A stretch of 7,340 nucleotides of DNA from CAVPGH01 sp046726955 (lineage in GTDB: Bacteria; Acidobacteriota; Vicinamibacteria; Fen-336), in contig JBKPBQ010000523.1 of the NCBI GenBank assembly GCA_046726955.1, positions 1 through 7,340 on the forward strand, written 5' to 3'. Under the pieces are notes generated by a model that worked only from the letters and a program-made list of their open reading frames with translations, ran no database searches and was not told the DNA's origin. Position 1 is the stretch's first letter. Each line of letters opens with the position of its first letter. Shown here one piece after another: positions 7,301-7,340 of this stretch. The position numbers and the translations under genes were made by a program.

Positions 7301-7340
7301 CCAGGCTCGGACGCAGGAGCCCGGCGGGCGAGGCCACGAG
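4317..7340 (-). CDS. mfd: Transcription-repair coupling factor Mfd (5' end outside window)
   Basis: Mfd is a cytoplasmic DNA translocase that pushes RNA polymerase off lesions and recruits UvrA for transcription-coupled excision repair. About 1007 residues are visible. The frame continues past the right edge, and the GTG at 7337 is an internal valine (LVASPAGLL), not a start. Family length is about 1150, so roughly 130 N-terminal residues are missing. In order (numbered from that valine) I see: the end of the UvrB-like region (RGGIVDVFP); the CarD-like RNA-polymerase-interacting domain from about 345 (DLKTGDLVVHQDHGIGRF); helicase Walker A GDVGYGKT (499-506, K505); DEEQ box 600-603 followed by RFG; LSATPIPRTL; motif VI QLRGRVGRS from 769; the GAGNLLGGEQSGHI segment; and the C-terminal TRCF domain (ETHQRLALYKRLSEV). 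All key motor residues are present, so it should be functional. It heads the minus-strand group. Confidence 0.98.
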   Translation of the reverse strand, partial: LVASPAGLLRPSLAPHLLETRVLSLRTGDEMTPEILLEALDEGGYLREDPVTAPGQIARRGGIVDVFPSDAESPVRVEFLGDTVESLRRFDPDTQRTIATIETLTTLPLSDLFPTRSVLASLEPRIRERFAGRRELALVLESLERGLLPESLVELVPLVPGSTVAPWTYLRSGGVVVVEPEAVRTEVETFWTRAREDHARRRDELLPDPEEGLVSAETLGERLERAPAVHVREVDTEVRGLHIPCRPVPRYAGDLRRLVADLRGQEGSTILLLGNTGRAQRLGDVLREENLDVSEGSIETRVGALSRGFELPASGLAVFADGDIFPEEVHLHHGRRGGARSFLSDFRDLKTGDLVVHQDHGIGRFLGLETIEVAGTEREFMVLVYQGGDKLKVPIESFDRVQKYSSAEGAPPVVDRLGSGNWEKVKKRVKKAMRDMAAELLRLYAERKARPGHAFAGESPWQREFEEAFEYEETKDQAAAIADVAADMAAAVPMDRLICGDVGYGKTEVAMRAAMRAVLDGKQVALLAPTTVLAFQHWKTFRKRFAPFPVKVDMLSRFRTPRETKAILKALPEGGVDVLIGTHRLLSKDVGFRDLGLLVIDEEQRFGVAAKEKLKHLKTTVDCLTLSATPIPRTLQMGLAGIRDMSVIETPPKDRLAIETRIVKFRTDVIAAAIREELAREGQIYFVHNRVESIYSLASLVQRLVPEAKVAVAHGQMPEAELEKTMLAFVEGRSDVLVATTIIENGLDIPRANTMLVNRADRYGLAQLYQLRGRVGRSDRAAHAYLLVPPDTVLSEIARKRLAAIREFSDLGAGFRIAALDLELRGAGNLLGGEQSGHIQAVGLDLYVKLLEQTILELRGHGAPEAPRATLHLGLQMRIPEGYVPETHQRLALYKRLSEVRSPAEIDALRAEIRDRFGPLPVEVEGLLSYAALRPRAEKTKVSQVDVAGDRLVVRFAPDFALETLPALVRALPGATLTPQALHAPLAPGQDPAAGLDSLLSRLERGL

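Overview
The window is a gene-dense, very GC-rich stretch (around 70% by eye) of what looks like ordinary chromosome from a Gram-negative-type bacterium with a periplasm. It has a lipoprotein-like and a Sec-exported parvulin-family protein. The combination of high GC, an mfd gene followed by two SurA/PpiC-type genes, and an RNase G-like gene suits lineages such as Acidobacteriota, Myxococcota/former Deltaproteobacteria or Methylomirabilota (Rokubacteria). That placement is inference and cannot be narrowed from this sequence. I see no mobile element, CRISPR array, rRNA or tRNA, and no stretch over 300 bases without a gene.

Layout. Two convergent gene groups fill the window. On the + strand, a 5'-truncated RNase E/G gene (1-1257) is followed by a 215-residue protein of unknown function (1254-1901), whose GTG start overlaps the RNase stop codon. 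On the - strand, read from the right edge, come the 3' six-sevenths or so of mfd (7340-4317), a putative lipoprotein with one parvulin domain (4306-3476), a SurA-like periplasmic chaperone (3513-2296, overlapping the previous gene by 38 bases) and an alkyltransferase-like (ATL) DNA-repair protein (2284-1907). The two groups end 5 bases apart, with no convincing intrinsic terminator between them.

How the genes work together. The + group is an RNA-processing enzyme plus a translationally coupled partner candidate. The - group joins transcription-coupled repair (Mfd) to two envelope-folding proteins and ends with a tryptophan-type alkyltransferase homologue. Proteins of that type bind O6-alkylguanine and hand it to nucleotide excision repair. 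Co-directional linkage of an ATL gene to mfd is the most interesting feature, because it suggests a lesion detector encoded with the factor that directs repair to stalled RNA polymerase. Most of the window is recognisable housekeeping, and I found no clear evidence of a wholly new system.
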